The notes: generated by a model not told the origin, from the letters alone. A stretch of DNA of 64,000 bases from Fluviicola sp. (GCA_002734085.1 NVXV01000002.1:1-64000), one strand, 5' to 3'; shown: positions 54,035 to 62,270, numbered from the stretch's first letter. Numbers and translations are program-made.

Positions 54035-54042
54035 TATCTTTG
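54035..54042 (+). promoter_or_regulatory. Candidate -7 promoter element of tRNA-Phe
   Basis: TATCTTTG fits TAnnTTTG, about 50 bases upstream of the tRNA 5' end. Confidence 0.5.
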
Positions 54043-54091
54043 CCCCCACCTAAACGGAAACATCGCAATTAAATTGTGAAGCATTTTAAAA

Positions 54092-54164
54092 GGTGATGTA
54101 GCTCAGTTGGTAGAGCAAAGGACTGAAAATCCTTGTGTCGGCGGTTCGATTCCGTCCATCACCA
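54092..54164 (+). tRNA. tRNA-Phe (GAA)
   Basis: The 73-base gene folds into a standard cloverleaf. The acceptor stem GGTGATG pairs with CATCACC, followed by discriminator A. The anticodon stem AAGGA/TCCTT closes the loop CTGAAAA, with anticodon GAA at 54125-54127. The T arm contains GGTTCGATTCC. The 3' CCA is not encoded. A hairpin terminator follows. Confidence 0.96.
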
Positions 54165-54180
54165 CAGGTACAGAATGAGA

Positions 54181-54218
54181 AAGAGAGTGAGAACGGAAGT
54201 TTTTACTCTCTTTTTTTT
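54181..54218 (+). terminator. Terminator of tRNA-Phe
   Basis: Arms AAAGAGAGT (54181-54189) and ACTCTCTTT (54206-54214) with a 16-base loop, followed by a T run. Confidence 0.75.
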
Positions 54219-54277
54219 AGCAATATCGGAACTGTTTTGTTGTTGAACGATGTGGACTGTGCATGGTCAAATGATTT

Positions 54278-54931
54278 TCATCGAACAAACTCTATAATGT
54301 CTGGCGTCTTTTTTGGTATTCTAACTACAACTTCACTATTATTTTTGTCTTTTGCATTCACAACCCACTCTTTATTTGTTTCAGCGACTACTTCAAAACC
54401 TGTAAGTTTGGACGAATACAGTTTAAACCTCAAATATCTAACTAATGAATCATTATTAACTATTTGAAAATAATCAGATATTTGTGTTTTAAAAAAACCT
54501 CCGCTAATAAAGAGAATTTTTCTTTCAGAATTATGAACAGCTATTAAATATGGAGAATCTAGTACAGAATAATAATTCGGAATGGAAACAAGCAAACCAT
54601 TTCCTGAAATAGAATCCTCAAAAATAAATTTATCAATATTAATGCTATATAGCCTATAATTCGTATCGGGAAAAGGTTTATCGCTTACCTCTTCCATATC
54701 CATTAACAGTTCAGATTTTTGACCTTTCATAAGGAGATTAATCCAATCTCCACTAAATCTTTCACTTTTCAGGACTTCCTTACCTGAAGACTCAATATTG
54801 CTCTCTACTAACTTTACAATTTGATAAGAAATAATATTGTTTTGAACCAAGTTTTTTATTTCAACTGAAGAGAACTGCGCACTACTCGAAGAATACAAGA
54901 ATACTATCAGTATCGAAACGATAATTTTCAT
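54278..54931 (-). CDS. Secreted protein of unknown function
   Basis: The 217-residue product has a signal peptide (MKIIVSILIVFLYSSSSAQ) and a mixed alpha/beta body (NYRLYSINIDKFIFEDSISG, SPYLIAVHNSERKILFISGG). Family not recognised. It is near two paralogous small genes and the IS copy, in an accessory-looking patch. Confidence 0.6.
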   Translation of the reverse strand: MKIIVSILIVFLYSSSSAQFSSVEIKNLVQNNIISYQIVKLVESNIESSGKEVLKSERFSGDWINLLMKGQKSELLMDMEEVSDKPFPDTNYRLYSINIDKFIFEDSISGNGLLVSIPNYYSVLDSPYLIAVHNSERKILFISGGFFKTQISDYFQIVNNDSLVRYLRFKLYSSKLTGFEVVAETNKEWVVNAKDKNNSEVVVRIPKKTPDIIEFVR

Positions 54932-55062
54932 TTTTCTGATTTTATTTATTTTTTTGGAAAGTCATTATTCATCTCTCTTATCTTGTATACTCGAACTGGT
55001 TTTGTAAACCCTCCTCGAGCGGATGTGCAGATGAAACATTCGCTAGATAGTTAAGTTTGTTA

Positions 55063-55458
55063 TCAATCATAATCAGCTGAAATATTTCGTACTTCAAAAG
55101 TAATCTTATCCATTTGATTCTTCTTGATAACAGTAAAGACTTTTGATTCTTTTGACTTTATTAATGAATCACCAATATCAATTTTAGATAAAAAAGTTGA
55201 TATCAATACCTTTTTCTCGGGACTAATATCAGTTACAAATTCTTTTCCATCTGAAAGCCTGAAATACGAGTATCTTCCTTCTCTTCCTATTGAATCAATG
55301 GTACTGTTTAAGCTACTTTTAATTGGATTTATATTATTTTTTTGTTCCCAACTTTTACTGAAACTATTTTCAGAAATATTTATAATTATCAATATCAATA
55401 CTGGAGCTACAACTAGCCATATTCCAAAGATAATAGCACTCTTATCCTTTTTCATCAT
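55063..55458 (-). CDS. Small single-pass membrane protein
   Basis: The 131-residue protein has one N-terminal helix (IIFGIWLVVAPVLILIIINI) and a small extracytoplasmic domain (IDSIGREGRYSYFRLSDGKE, KIDIGDSLIKSKESKVFTVI). The adjacent upstream gene fragment is a close relative, so these are tandem paralogs. Function unknown. Confidence 0.65.
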   Translation of the reverse strand: MMKKDKSAIIFGIWLVVAPVLILIIINISENSFSKSWEQKNNINPIKSSLNSTIDSIGREGRYSYFRLSDGKEFVTDISPEKKVLISTFLSKIDIGDSLIKSKESKVFTVIKKNQMDKITFEVRNISADYD

Positions 55459-55735
55459 TATTCCTTTAGGTGTTTATAATCAGAACTGTGGTTCATTACT
55501 TCAAATCTAATAGTATCATTATTCTCTTTTTTTATTACTAAGAATTGTTTAGAGTTTTTTTCACCTATTAATGTATCGCCAATATTAATTTTATCTTTAT
55601 AATAATCCCTTTTTCTGGGTGGAGTATATATATAAAGAAGAAACATACTACCATCAGCTAATTTGAAAAGAGTTTGTCTTCCTTCTTTTCCTAAAGAATC
55701 AATTTTACTACAAATATATTGTTCTATAGGATTAC
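55458..55735 (-). pseudogene. Paralog of the neighbouring membrane gene, 5' end removed at the IS
   Basis: The frame reads SNPIEQYICSKIDSLGKEGR, LFKLADGSMF, INIGDTLIGEKNSKQFLVIK and FEVMNHSSDY, matching the intact neighbour at NPI, IDS-G-EGR, L-DG, I-IGD-LI, SK-F-VIKK and FEV-N-S-DY. The N-terminal helix is missing because the gene is cut where the IS begins. The seven codons that could supply a start (MLVFCGG) belong to the IS end. The missing part is not found on the other side of the IS. Confidence 0.8.
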
Positions 55736-56728
55736 TGATTCCCCCACAAAATACCAGCACGTAAATAGAATAAGTTCTGCCGGTCTAGTTTTGAAGAAAA
55801 AAGCAAGATGAATATACTAAAATTTATGGAAGAGTTTCCTACAGAGCAAGCGTGTAAAGATCACTTCAGAAAACAAAGAGAACAGGAAGGACTTAAATGT
55901 AAAAAGTGCGGGTGTACCAAGCACTACTGGCTAAAAGCTAAATATCAGTGGCAATGCAGCGAGTGTGATTTTAGAACTACATTAAAAAGTGGTAGCATTA
56001 TGGAAGGTTCAAAGGTTGATATACATACCTGGTATAAGGCCATGGCTTTTATGACTTACAGTAAAAAAACAATCTCAGCCGCAGAGCTTCAGCGTCAGTT
56101 AAATCATCCAAAATATGATACCGTTTGGCGTTTAATGCACAAAATACGTTCAGCCATGGGAAAGCGGGATGCCCTCTACCAGCTGGAGGGGGCAATTGAG
56201 TTTGATGAAGGCTATTTTGAAAGAGCTACCTCTGAAAAGGTTAAACTAAAGAGAGGGCGTGGCAGTCAAAGGCAAATTAATGTTGCAGTAATGGCTGAAT
56301 CAACACCCCTTGAAGATTTAAATACAGGAGTGAAAACTAGTCAATGTAGGTATTATAAGATGAGGGTATTAACTGATCATAAAGCAACAGCAATTAATAA
56401 TACAGTTAAGGAAAACTTTAGTGAAAGCAGTATTGTATTTTCTGATAAGAGTACCAGTTATGTAGATATTGCTGATTATGTTGATATTCATGTCACTGAG
56501 AAATCAGATAAAAATACAACAAAGACAACCCTTAAATGGGTGCACATTGCTATAAGTAATGCCAAAAGAACTTTGCTGGGCGTTTTCCATAAAATAAAAG
56601 GGAAATATTTACAAAATTACCTCAACGAATTTTGCTATAAACTAAATCGCAGGTACTTTGGTGAGAAGGTTTTCGATAGATTAACGTTAGCCGTTGCTAA
56701 ATCCTACTGGTAACATTTGGGGGAATCA
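55736..56728 (+). mobile_element. Complete IS1595-family insertion sequence
   Basis: The left end TGATTCCCCCACAAAATACC and the reverse complement of the right end TGATTCCCCCAAATGTTACC form imperfect terminal inverted repeats bounding 993 bases with one transposase gene. The right end is identical to window positions 1-93. The expected 8-base target duplication is not seen (AGGATTAC left, AAATTGTT right), suggesting rearrangement or deletion after insertion. Confidence 0.85.
55808..56713 (+). CDS. IS1595-family (ISXO2-type) transposase
   Basis: The 301-residue protein has an N-terminal zinc ribbon (CKKCGCTKHYW and CSECDFRTT), then the ISXO2-like catalytic domain with acidic residues in AIEFDEGYFERA and VLTDHKATA and the N/K/H part KWVHIAISNAKRTLLGVFHK then KGKYLQNYLNEFCYKLNRRY. 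All motifs are intact, so the enzyme is probably active. Start ATG at 55808 follows the inverted repeat by 50 bases. Confidence 0.92.
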   Translation: MNILKFMEEFPTEQACKDHFRKQREQEGLKCKKCGCTKHYWLKAKYQWQCSECDFRTTLKSGSIMEGSKVDIHTWYKAMAFMTYSKKTISAAELQRQLNHPKYDTVWRLMHKIRSAMGKRDALYQLEGAIEFDEGYFERATSEKVKLKRGRGSQRQINVAVMAESTPLEDLNTGVKTSQCRYYKMRVLTDHKATAINNTVKENFSESSIVFSDKSTSYVDIADYVDIHVTEKSDKNTTKTTLKWVHIAISNAKRTLLGVFHKIKGKYLQNYLNEFCYKLNRRYFGEKVFDRLTLAVAKSYW

Positions 56729-56767
56729 AAATTGTTTTTATTTACATTTGAAGAAAATAGAAGTAAA

Positions 56768-57163
56768 ATGATTAGAAATATCACATTATTATTTTTGGCG
56801 ATTATCGCTTTAAATTCCTGTAAAAAAGTTGAAGGTCAAGGAGGTTCTTCTGAAATAGTAGGAAATGTTTATATTCAAGACAAGAACATTAATGGAGATA
56901 ATGTTGGTAACATTTATCCCGCTCAAGATGTAAAAGTTTTTATCATTTATGGACCAGATGGAACACTTCATAATGATGATTACGATACAAGTTATGATGG
57001 TTCTTATCATTTCGAGTTTTTAACGAATGGGACATATCAAATTTTTGCATATCAAGAATGTCCATCGTGTGATAAGATTGATCAACCTGTAATTAAAACA
57101 GTGAATATTGATTCGAAAAAATCAACTGTTGTTGCACCTGATATTGTCTTAGATAACTATTAA
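56768..57163 (+). CDS. Small lipoprotein with carboxypeptidase-like fold
   Basis: The 131-residue product (start MIRNITLLFLAIIALNSCKK, lipobox LNSC) has strands VGNVYIQDKNI, AQDVKVFIIYGPDG and DYDTSYDGSYHFEFLTNGTY, like a peptidase-associated or SpaA-type domain. A longer frame begins at 56717 inside the IS end, but the ATG at 56768 makes the signal peptide. It lies nine bases before the DUF2490 gene, likely one operon. Confidence 0.72.
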   Translation: MIRNITLLFLAIIALNSCKKVEGQGGSSEIVGNVYIQDKNINGDNVGNIYPAQDVKVFIIYGPDGTLHNDDYDTSYDGSYHFEFLTNGTYQIFAYQECPSCDKIDQPVIKTVNIDSKKSTVVAPDIVLDNY

Positions 57164-57171
57164 GATACGCT

Positions 57172-57867
57172 ATGAAATATTTATTTATTGTATCATTTTT
57201 ATTTCTAAGTAACATTTCTTTAAGCCAAAATCGATTGTGGCTATCTTCTGGGGTAAAAACGAATGTTTTTACAGATGACTTTAGAGTTCAAGGTTTAATA
57301 GAGGGAAGATTCTATGATAATGGTAGGTATGATAAGATATTTCCTGAACTCTCTGCTCGTTGTGAAGTAACAAGTTGGTTCAAGCCAAGTATTGACTATC
57401 GTTTTGTTTTCAATCAGTCAAGAACTAGTTATGAGAGGTCAATAGGGCATAGTTTCAGATTGAATTTAAATATTGATTACGATTATGGTCGATTTGATTT
57501 TCAACTGAGGGGAAGGTATCAAAATTCTTTTGTTCGTTTGTCTAATAATTCAGGTTATGATCCAGACTTTGACAATGCTTTGAGAATTAAGCCTAAGATT
57601 AAATACGATATTAAGGGAAGTAAAATTGATCCTTTACTAGAAAGTGAGTGGTTTTACAATACTAATTATGGTGAGTTTGGTAAGCAGTTCGTGAAATATA
57701 GATTAGCTATAGGAGTTGAAATTAACTTGCCAAATAAACATGAGCTTTCAATTAAATACAGGTACGACTATGAGTTTAACGTACCAAATCCATGGCGTTC
57801 ACATGTGTTAAGTATCGGTCATACGTATGAATATGAAAGAGATAATTATAATGTGGAGGGTCTCTAA
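57172..57867 (+). CDS. DUF2490 outer-membrane protein
   Basis: The 231-residue product has a signal peptide (MKYLFIVSFLFLSNISLSQ) and the DUF2490 strand pattern: LWLSSGVKTNVFTDDFRVQG, PSIDYRFVFNQSRTSYERSI, FDFQLRGRYQNSFV and HELSIKYRYDYEFNVP. Such proteins are small outer-membrane barrels of unknown function. It overlaps the end of gldH on the opposite strand by four bases. Confidence 0.8.
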   Translation: MKYLFIVSFLFLSNISLSQNRLWLSSGVKTNVFTDDFRVQGLIEGRFYDNGRYDKIFPELSARCEVTSWFKPSIDYRFVFNQSRTSYERSIGHSFRLNLNIDYDYGRFDFQLRGRYQNSFVRLSNNSGYDPDFDNALRIKPKIKYDIKGSKIDPLLESEWFYNTNYGEFGKQFVKYRLAIGVEINLPNKHELSIKYRYDYEFNVPNPWRSHVLSIGHTYEYERDNYNVEGL

Positions 57868-58340
57868 TTGTTTTTCTCCACTCTTAAACTAATATCCAAA
57901 ACCTCTTCTATATTTTCTTGTTGTGTAGCATTTACGATATCAAAAGTATATTTGCCTTTCATTGGAAATGGCTTGGAATCAAATTTCAGCCTACTCTCTA
58001 CGATGGTTCCAGATACACGTCCAATCCACGAACCATCTGGACGCGCTAAAGGAATTCTTTGAGCAACCTTTGATTTTGTCCCATCTGGCGCTTCTGAAAT
58101 AACATAAACCCAAATATTACTAAATTGATATTGAGTACTTGTACGCAAAGTCATGATGAAATTAAACGGTTGAATGGTGTCATCAACCTCAATCTCAAAA
58201 TGCGCTGTATCCGTCTCTGACCAACTATTATTTTCGAAACTGTATGCTTCGTCAAAATAAGCTTGATCTCCACAGCTAGTTAAAGCTAACATTGAGACTA
58301 ATACAAGAGAAAGACACGTTATTTTTCTACTTTTTCTCAT
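57864..58340 (-). CDS. gldH: Gliding motility lipoprotein GldH
   Basis: GldH is a lipoprotein needed for gliding in Flavobacterium and present in many non-gliding relatives. The 158-residue product begins MRKSRKITCLSLVLVSMLAL with lipobox LTSC, then YFDEAYSFENNSWSETDTAH and VAQRIPLARPDGSWIGRVSG, typical of GldH. A much longer open frame upstream is an artefact of the lysine-rich coding of the overlapping ricT tail; the start is the ATG at 58340, 14 bases inside ricT. Confidence 0.85.
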   Translation of the reverse strand: MRKSRKITCLSLVLVSMLALTSCGDQAYFDEAYSFENNSWSETDTAHFEIEVDDTIQPFNFIMTLRTSTQYQFSNIWVYVISEAPDGTKSKVAQRIPLARPDGSWIGRVSGTIVESRLKFDSKPFPMKGKYTFDIVNATQQENIEEVLDISLRVEKNN

Positions 58341-59694
58341 TATCACTTGCCCCTTTCGGTTTATTATTATTTGGTCCTTTTTTTCTTGGAGGACGTCTTT
58401 TTTTATTAGGATTATTCGTTGGTTTGTTTCCTTTGTTATCCTTTTGATTCGGATTATCTTTCTTATTGGGATTATTCTTCTTCTTAGGGGGGACATTTTT
58501 TTTAGACCCTTTATTCCCTTGATTTGTTGGCTTATCACCTGTCTTTTTGCCTTGAGGATTTCTACGCTTATTTGGTCTTTTCTTCTTTTTCTTTTTGAAA
58601 ACCTTATCAAAACGATTCAAGTCGTCTTGACCAACAACATTAGTGTAATCAGGTTCTTTAATTTCAAGCGGTTCTTCGAAATCCTTTAAATCTGCTGGTT
58701 TTTTCTTGTCCTTATTAAGCGCAATGATTTCTTTTACGCGTTCTGGGGAAAGAGCTATAATTGCAGGGCCAGTCGGTGCATTTGTTTGATGTAAGTACCA
58801 CATCAATCTTTTGAAAACATCTGTTTTAATATGTACTGCAGAACCTTTTTCAGTGTGAAGTCTTATTTCAGTAGAAGGAAAATCTTTTAATGCATCTAAG
58901 TACATATCCAACTCATAGTTGAGACAGCATTTAAGTTTACCACATTGTCCAGCTAGTTTTTGAGGGTTAAGAGATAATTGCTGATAACGTGCAGCACTTG
59001 TTGAAACTGATCTAAAATCTGTTAACCAAGTTGAACAACATAACTCTCTACCACAAGAGCCAATACCACCCAGTCGAGCCGATTCTTGACGCGCACCAAT
59101 TTGACGCATTTCTATACGAACTCTGAATTTCTCAGCAAGTTCTTTAATCAATTCACGGAAATCTACACGACCTTCAGCAGTATAGTAAAACGTTGCTTTC
59201 GACCCATCTCCTTGATATTCTACATCAGATATTTTCATATCCAACTTTAGACGTATAGCAATTTCACGGGCACCGTGCATAGTTTTGTCTTCTTTACCAC
59301 GTACATCAACCCATTTATCGATCTCCTCTTGAGAAGCATGTCTTAATATTTGTCTTGCCTCGTGAGTTTTGAAACTCGGTGCTTTTTTCTGAAGCTGTAT
59401 TCTGGCGAGCTCACCTACTATGGAGACAACTCCTACGTCGTAGCCAGGACTACCCTCAACTACAACAACATCTCCAACATTTAATGTCAACCCTTTTAAA
59501 TTTCTAAAAAAGGACTTACGACTGTTCTTAAATCGTATTTCTATTATATCAAATTGGCTTTTTCCACTTGGTAGCTGCATATTTGCTAACCAATCAAAAA
59601 CGCCTAGTTTATCGCATCCGCCAGAACTACAGGTTCCGTTATTTTTGCAACCTTTTGGTGTTCCACCACCAGTGCTACAACTTGAACATCCCAT
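58327..59694 (-). CDS. ricT: PSP1-domain protein RicT with a Lys/Asn-rich tail
   Basis: The 455-residue protein begins with a cysteine cluster (MGCSSCSTGGG, CKNNGTCSSGGCDK) and contains the PSP1 domain (GVVSIVGELARIQLQ, FRVRIEMRQIGARQESARLG, GRELCCSTWLTDFRSVS, LAGQCGKLKCCLNYELDMYL). In Bacillus the RicT homologue (YaaT) forms a complex with RicA and RicF that carries iron-sulfur clusters and controls RNA processing. The last ~100 residues are very rich in Lys, Asn, Pro (KKKKKRPNKRRNPQ and similar), likely disordered and nucleic-acid binding. A TACATTTG promoter element lies just upstream. Confidence 0.88.
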   Translation of the reverse strand: MGCSSCSTGGGTPKGCKNNGTCSSGGCDKLGVFDWLANMQLPSGKSQFDIIEIRFKNSRKSFFRNLKGLTLNVGDVVVVEGSPGYDVGVVSIVGELARIQLQKKAPSFKTHEARQILRHASQEEIDKWVDVRGKEDKTMHGAREIAIRLKLDMKISDVEYQGDGSKATFYYTAEGRVDFRELIKELAEKFRVRIEMRQIGARQESARLGGIGSCGRELCCSTWLTDFRSVSTSAARYQQLSLNPQKLAGQCGKLKCCLNYELDMYLDALKDFPSTEIRLHTEKGSAVHIKTDVFKRLMWYLHQTNAPTGPAIIALSPERVKEIIALNKDKKKPADLKDFEEPLEIKEPDYTNVVGQDDLNRFDKVFKKKKKKRPNKRRNPQGKKTGDKPTNQGNKGSKKNVPPKKKNNPNKKDNPNQKDNKGNKPTNNPNKKRRPPRKKGPNNNKPKGASDNEKK

Positions 59695-59710
59695 AGTTAT
59701 TTATTTTTGT

Positions 59711-59718
59711 CAAATGTA
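59711..59718 (-). promoter_or_regulatory. Candidate -7 promoter element of ricT-gldH
   Basis: On the minus strand TACATTTG (TAnnTTTG), 17 bases upstream of the ricT ATG. Confidence 0.5.
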
Positions 59719-59860
59719 ATAAATATGTCCGAGAAGCACGATTAAAAAAAGGTAAAAGAGCATTCAAAACTGTAGATCGTTTTAAAGGTTTATTGTAGGG
59801 GATTAATATAATTAACAATATTTAGGAGAAAGCATATGATAAGATTAAACTTTAAAATTA

Positions 59861-59877
59861 ACTTTGAAGCACAAAGT
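59861..59877. promoter_or_regulatory. Operator-like palindrome, copy 1
   Basis: ACTTTG-AAGCA-CAAAGT overlaps a TAACTTTG -7 element and lies 8 bases before the start of the membrane protein gene. The same arms and 5-base spacing recur at 60810-60826 upstream of creD. The winged-helix regulator encoded between them is the natural candidate to bind both. Confidence 0.65.
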
Positions 59878-59885
59878 ACTTTTAT

Positions 59886-60494
59886 ATGGAAGAAAGAAAA
59901 TATTTAGATGACCTAGCTGAAATTAAGAGAATAATGGGACAATCCACTCAATTTATGTCTCTAAGCGGATTGTCTGGTGTGCTTGCCGGAATATATGCCT
60001 TGATTGGAGCTTTTATTGCTCATGGTTTAATAGAAAACCATCATAGTAAATTTATTATTTTGGAAAGTTGGACTTTTCAAATGATTGTTGTTACAGCGCT
60101 TTCCGTTTTGGTATTGTCGGTTGTAACTGCTTTTATCTTTACTTACTTTAAGACGAAAAAATCTTCTGATAAATTATGGAATCCTGTGTCCAAAAGATTA
60201 TTGGTGAATTTTCTAATACCTCTACTCACAGGTGGAATATTTGTCATATTATTGATTAATCATGGAGTTTATGGGTTAATTGGACCAGTGACATTAATTT
60301 TTTATGGTTTAGCCCTTGTCAACGCGAGCAAGTATACTGTTAGAGATATCCGATATTTGGGAATTACCGAAATTATTGTCGGTTTGTTCGCAACAGCTTA
60401 TCCGGGAAATTCATTGTATTTTTGGGCCTTTGGATTTGGAGTTTTACATATTGTCTACGGAGCAATTATGCATTTTAAATATGACAGAAAGTAA
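59886..60494 (+). CDS. Six-helix membrane protein of the creD cluster
   Basis: The 202-residue product has six hydrophobic helices (LSGVLAGIYALIGAFIAHGL, MIVVTALSVLVLSVVTAFIF, LLVNFLIPLLTGGIFVILLI and three more) with a short N-terminal helix. Its family is not recognised. It begins an apparent unit with a winged-helix regulator (3-base gap) and creD, and has the shared operator-like palindrome over its promoter. Confidence 0.75.
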   Translation: MEERKYLDDLAEIKRIMGQSTQFMSLSGLSGVLAGIYALIGAFIAHGLIENHHSKFIILESWTFQMIVVTALSVLVLSVVTAFIFTYFKTKKSSDKLWNPVSKRLLVNFLIPLLTGGIFVILLINHGVYGLIGPVTLIFYGLALVNASKYTVRDIRYLGITEIIVGLFATAYPGNSLYFWAFGFGVLHIVYGAIMHFKYDRK

Positions 60495-60496
60495 AA

Positions 60497-60793
60497 GTGA
60501 AGCATTTACTAAATAACATAAATAAAGTATTTGATCATAGGATTCGTCTGGCTATAATGTCAGCGCTTATGGTAAATGATTTTATGGATTTTAAATCTCT
60601 CAAAGAACTTCTCGGAGTTACTGATGGAAACCTTGCGAGTCATATAAAAGCATTGGAAAAAGAAGACTTTATTAACGTTGACAAACAATTTATCAAGAAG
60701 AAACCTAATACACGATATAGTGCCTCAAAAATTGGTAAGAAGGCGTTTAATGATCATTTAGATGCATTAGAAAAACTAATAAATAGGGATTAA
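60497..60793 (+). CDS. Winged-helix transcriptional regulator
   Basis: The 98-residue protein starts at GTG and has a compact winged-helix DNA-binding domain: FDHRIRLAIMSALMVNDFMD, FKSLKELLGVTDGNLASHIK (recognition helix) and KKKPNTRYSASKIGKKAFND. It resembles the small ArsR/MarR-like regulators that accompany CreD in Bacteroidota. It probably binds the two matching palindromes flanking it, and so controls its own unit. Confidence 0.85.
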   Translation: MKHLLNNINKVFDHRIRLAIMSALMVNDFMDFKSLKELLGVTDGNLASHIKALEKEDFINVDKQFIKKKPNTRYSASKIGKKAFNDHLDALEKLINRD

Positions 60794-60809
60794 ATTTTTT
60801 TACATATTT

Positions 60810-60826
60810 ACTTTGAAAAACAAAGT
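60810..60826. promoter_or_regulatory. Operator-like palindrome, copy 2
   Basis: ACTTTG-AAAAA-CAAAGT lies 24 bases before the creD ATG, with the same arms and spacing as the copy at 59861-59877 and a shared ACTTTTA on the right side. Confidence 0.65.
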
Positions 60827-60849
60827 ACTTTTAATTTAAATAATAGATT

Positions 60850-62196
60850 ATGAAAATCGAAGAAAAAACATCAGAGAAAAGTAGTTTTATGAACTCTACT
60901 TCAGTACAACTTGGTCTAATAGTACTACTTGTACTACTTTTAATGATACCCTTAGAGTATGTGAAATATCTTACTTATGAAAGGCAGGAAAGGGAAAAAG
61001 AAGTTATGCAGGAAATGGCTGACAAGTGGGGAGGAGAGGTTGTCGTATATGGTCCAATTCTAAATATTCCTTACAAGAAATATGTGAAATCAAAAAGGAA
61101 AAATGAAGAAGGTAATTATGAAACTGTAACAACTACCGAAACGCATCAAGCCTATTTCTTACCGAATCAGTTAAAAATGCACTCCAAAGTAAAAGCATCA
61201 AATAAAAACCGTGGCATTTATGAAGCGGTGGTGTACAAGAGTGATTTGAATTTTTCAGGTGATTTTAAAGTTCCAGACTTTGCTTCCATGAAAATTAAAA
61301 CTGAAGATGTCCTTTGGAGTGAAGCTAAATTGATAGTGAAAACCTCTAGTTTAAAAAGTATTAGGGATGAGATGAAAATAAAATTCGAAAATAAAAATTA
61401 TACGTTTCAACCCATTTATGTTGGAGGACATAATAAGTTGAAATCACTACAATCAAAGGAAATAAATCTCACGGAGGTGATAAAAAAACAGAAAAATTTG
61501 AATTTTAAAATGGACTTATCTTACAATGGAAGTCAGGCTCTTCAAATGCTTCCGATTGGGAAAACCTCAACTTTTAGCATGGAATCAAATTGGAAGGATC
61601 CGAGTTTTTCAGGTGAATACCTTCCAATGGATAAAACAGTAAGTGAAAAAGGGTTTAAGGCAAATTGGAAAATACTGGATTTTAATAGACCATTTCCTCA
61701 ATCTTTTTTAGGAGGATTACCAAATTTTGATGAATATACTTTCGGTGTTAATTTTATTAATACTATTGATCAGTATCAACAAAATGAAAGATCCTCTAAA
61801 TACGGACTTCTGGTTATTGGACTAACCTTCTTAACCTTTTTCATGATCCAAGTAGTTAATAAATTAAAGATTCATATCATTGAGTATACTATGATAGGAG
61901 CGGCTATGGTACTTTTCTATACTTTACTTTTGTCTATAACTGAACATCTAAGCTTCTCCACGGCATATTTGATTTCCGCTTCGGCAGTGATAATATTAGT
62001 ATCGTTGTACTCTTACTCATTGTTAAAACAAAAGAAGCTGTTGTTCTTTGTGGCCGCTACTATGTCACTATTGTACGCCTACATATATGTGATTATTCAA
62101 ATGGAAAACTATGCTCTGCTCTCAGGAAGTGTTGGATTGTTCATTATTCTTTCAATTATAATGTATTTCTCACGGAAGATTGATTGGCAGAAATAA
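60850..62196 (+). CDS. creD: Inner-membrane protein CreD
   Basis: The 448-residue protein has an N-terminal helix, a large periplasmic domain (residues ~40-305; GGEVVVYGPILNIPYKK, DVLWSEAKLIVKTSSLKSIR, SFLGGLPNFDEYTFGVNFIN) and a C-terminal bundle of about five helices (LTFLTFFMIQVVNKLKIHII). This is the CreD family, whose role in envelope integrity and resistance is only partly known. Its own operator-like palindrome suggests separate control together with the upstream two genes. Confidence 0.9.
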   Translation: MKIEEKTSEKSSFMNSTSVQLGLIVLLVLLLMIPLEYVKYLTYERQEREKEVMQEMADKWGGEVVVYGPILNIPYKKYVKSKRKNEEGNYETVTTTETHQAYFLPNQLKMHSKVKASNKNRGIYEAVVYKSDLNFSGDFKVPDFASMKIKTEDVLWSEAKLIVKTSSLKSIRDEMKIKFENKNYTFQPIYVGGHNKLKSLQSKEINLTEVIKKQKNLNFKMDLSYNGSQALQMLPIGKTSTFSMESNWKDPSFSGEYLPMDKTVSEKGFKANWKILDFNRPFPQSFLGGLPNFDEYTFGVNFINTIDQYQQNERSSKYGLLVIGLTFLTFFMIQVVNKLKIHIIEYTMIGAAMVLFYTLLLSITEHLSFSTAYLISASAVIILVSLYSYSLLKQKKLLFFVAATMSLLYAYIYVIIQMENYALLSGSVGLFIILSIIMYFSRKIDWQK

Positions 62197-62215
62197 TTGA
62201 CCTAACCATCAAAAA

Positions 62216-62247
62216 AAGAGCGCTAAAACTTATGTCTTAGCGCTCTT
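62216..62247 (-). terminator. Terminator of the keto-acid dehydrogenase gene
   Basis: Arms AAGAGCGCTAA and TTAGCGCTCTT flank a 10-base loop. Preceding A7 on the plus strand is a T run for transcripts arriving on the minus strand. It may also end creD transcripts, though the plus-strand T run is weak. Confidence 0.82.
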
Positions 62248-62270
62248 CTATTAAATTACAGTTTTGTGTA

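Noticed and set aside
54932-55062. Extra coding region between the secreted protein gene and the small membrane gene
   Set aside because: No frame of useful length or start; the stretch appears to be plain intergenic DNA.
103-56728. The whole segment as a composite transposon
   Set aside because: It contains many housekeeping genes (folE, purB, grpE-dnaJ, rsgA, coaX, tRNA-Phe) expected to be fixed in the chromosome, so independent insertions of the same IS are more likely.
58341-58610. Long N-terminal extension of GldH (about 90 Lys/Ile/Arg-rich residues)
   Set aside because: It is the out-of-frame reading of the ricT Lys/Asn-rich tail on the same strand; the lipoprotein signal starting at 58340 gives a normal GldH.
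59711-59800. Possible small RNA in the gap between ricT and the membrane protein gene
   Set aside because: Only promoter and operator elements could be recognised; no stable hairpin with a T run was seen.
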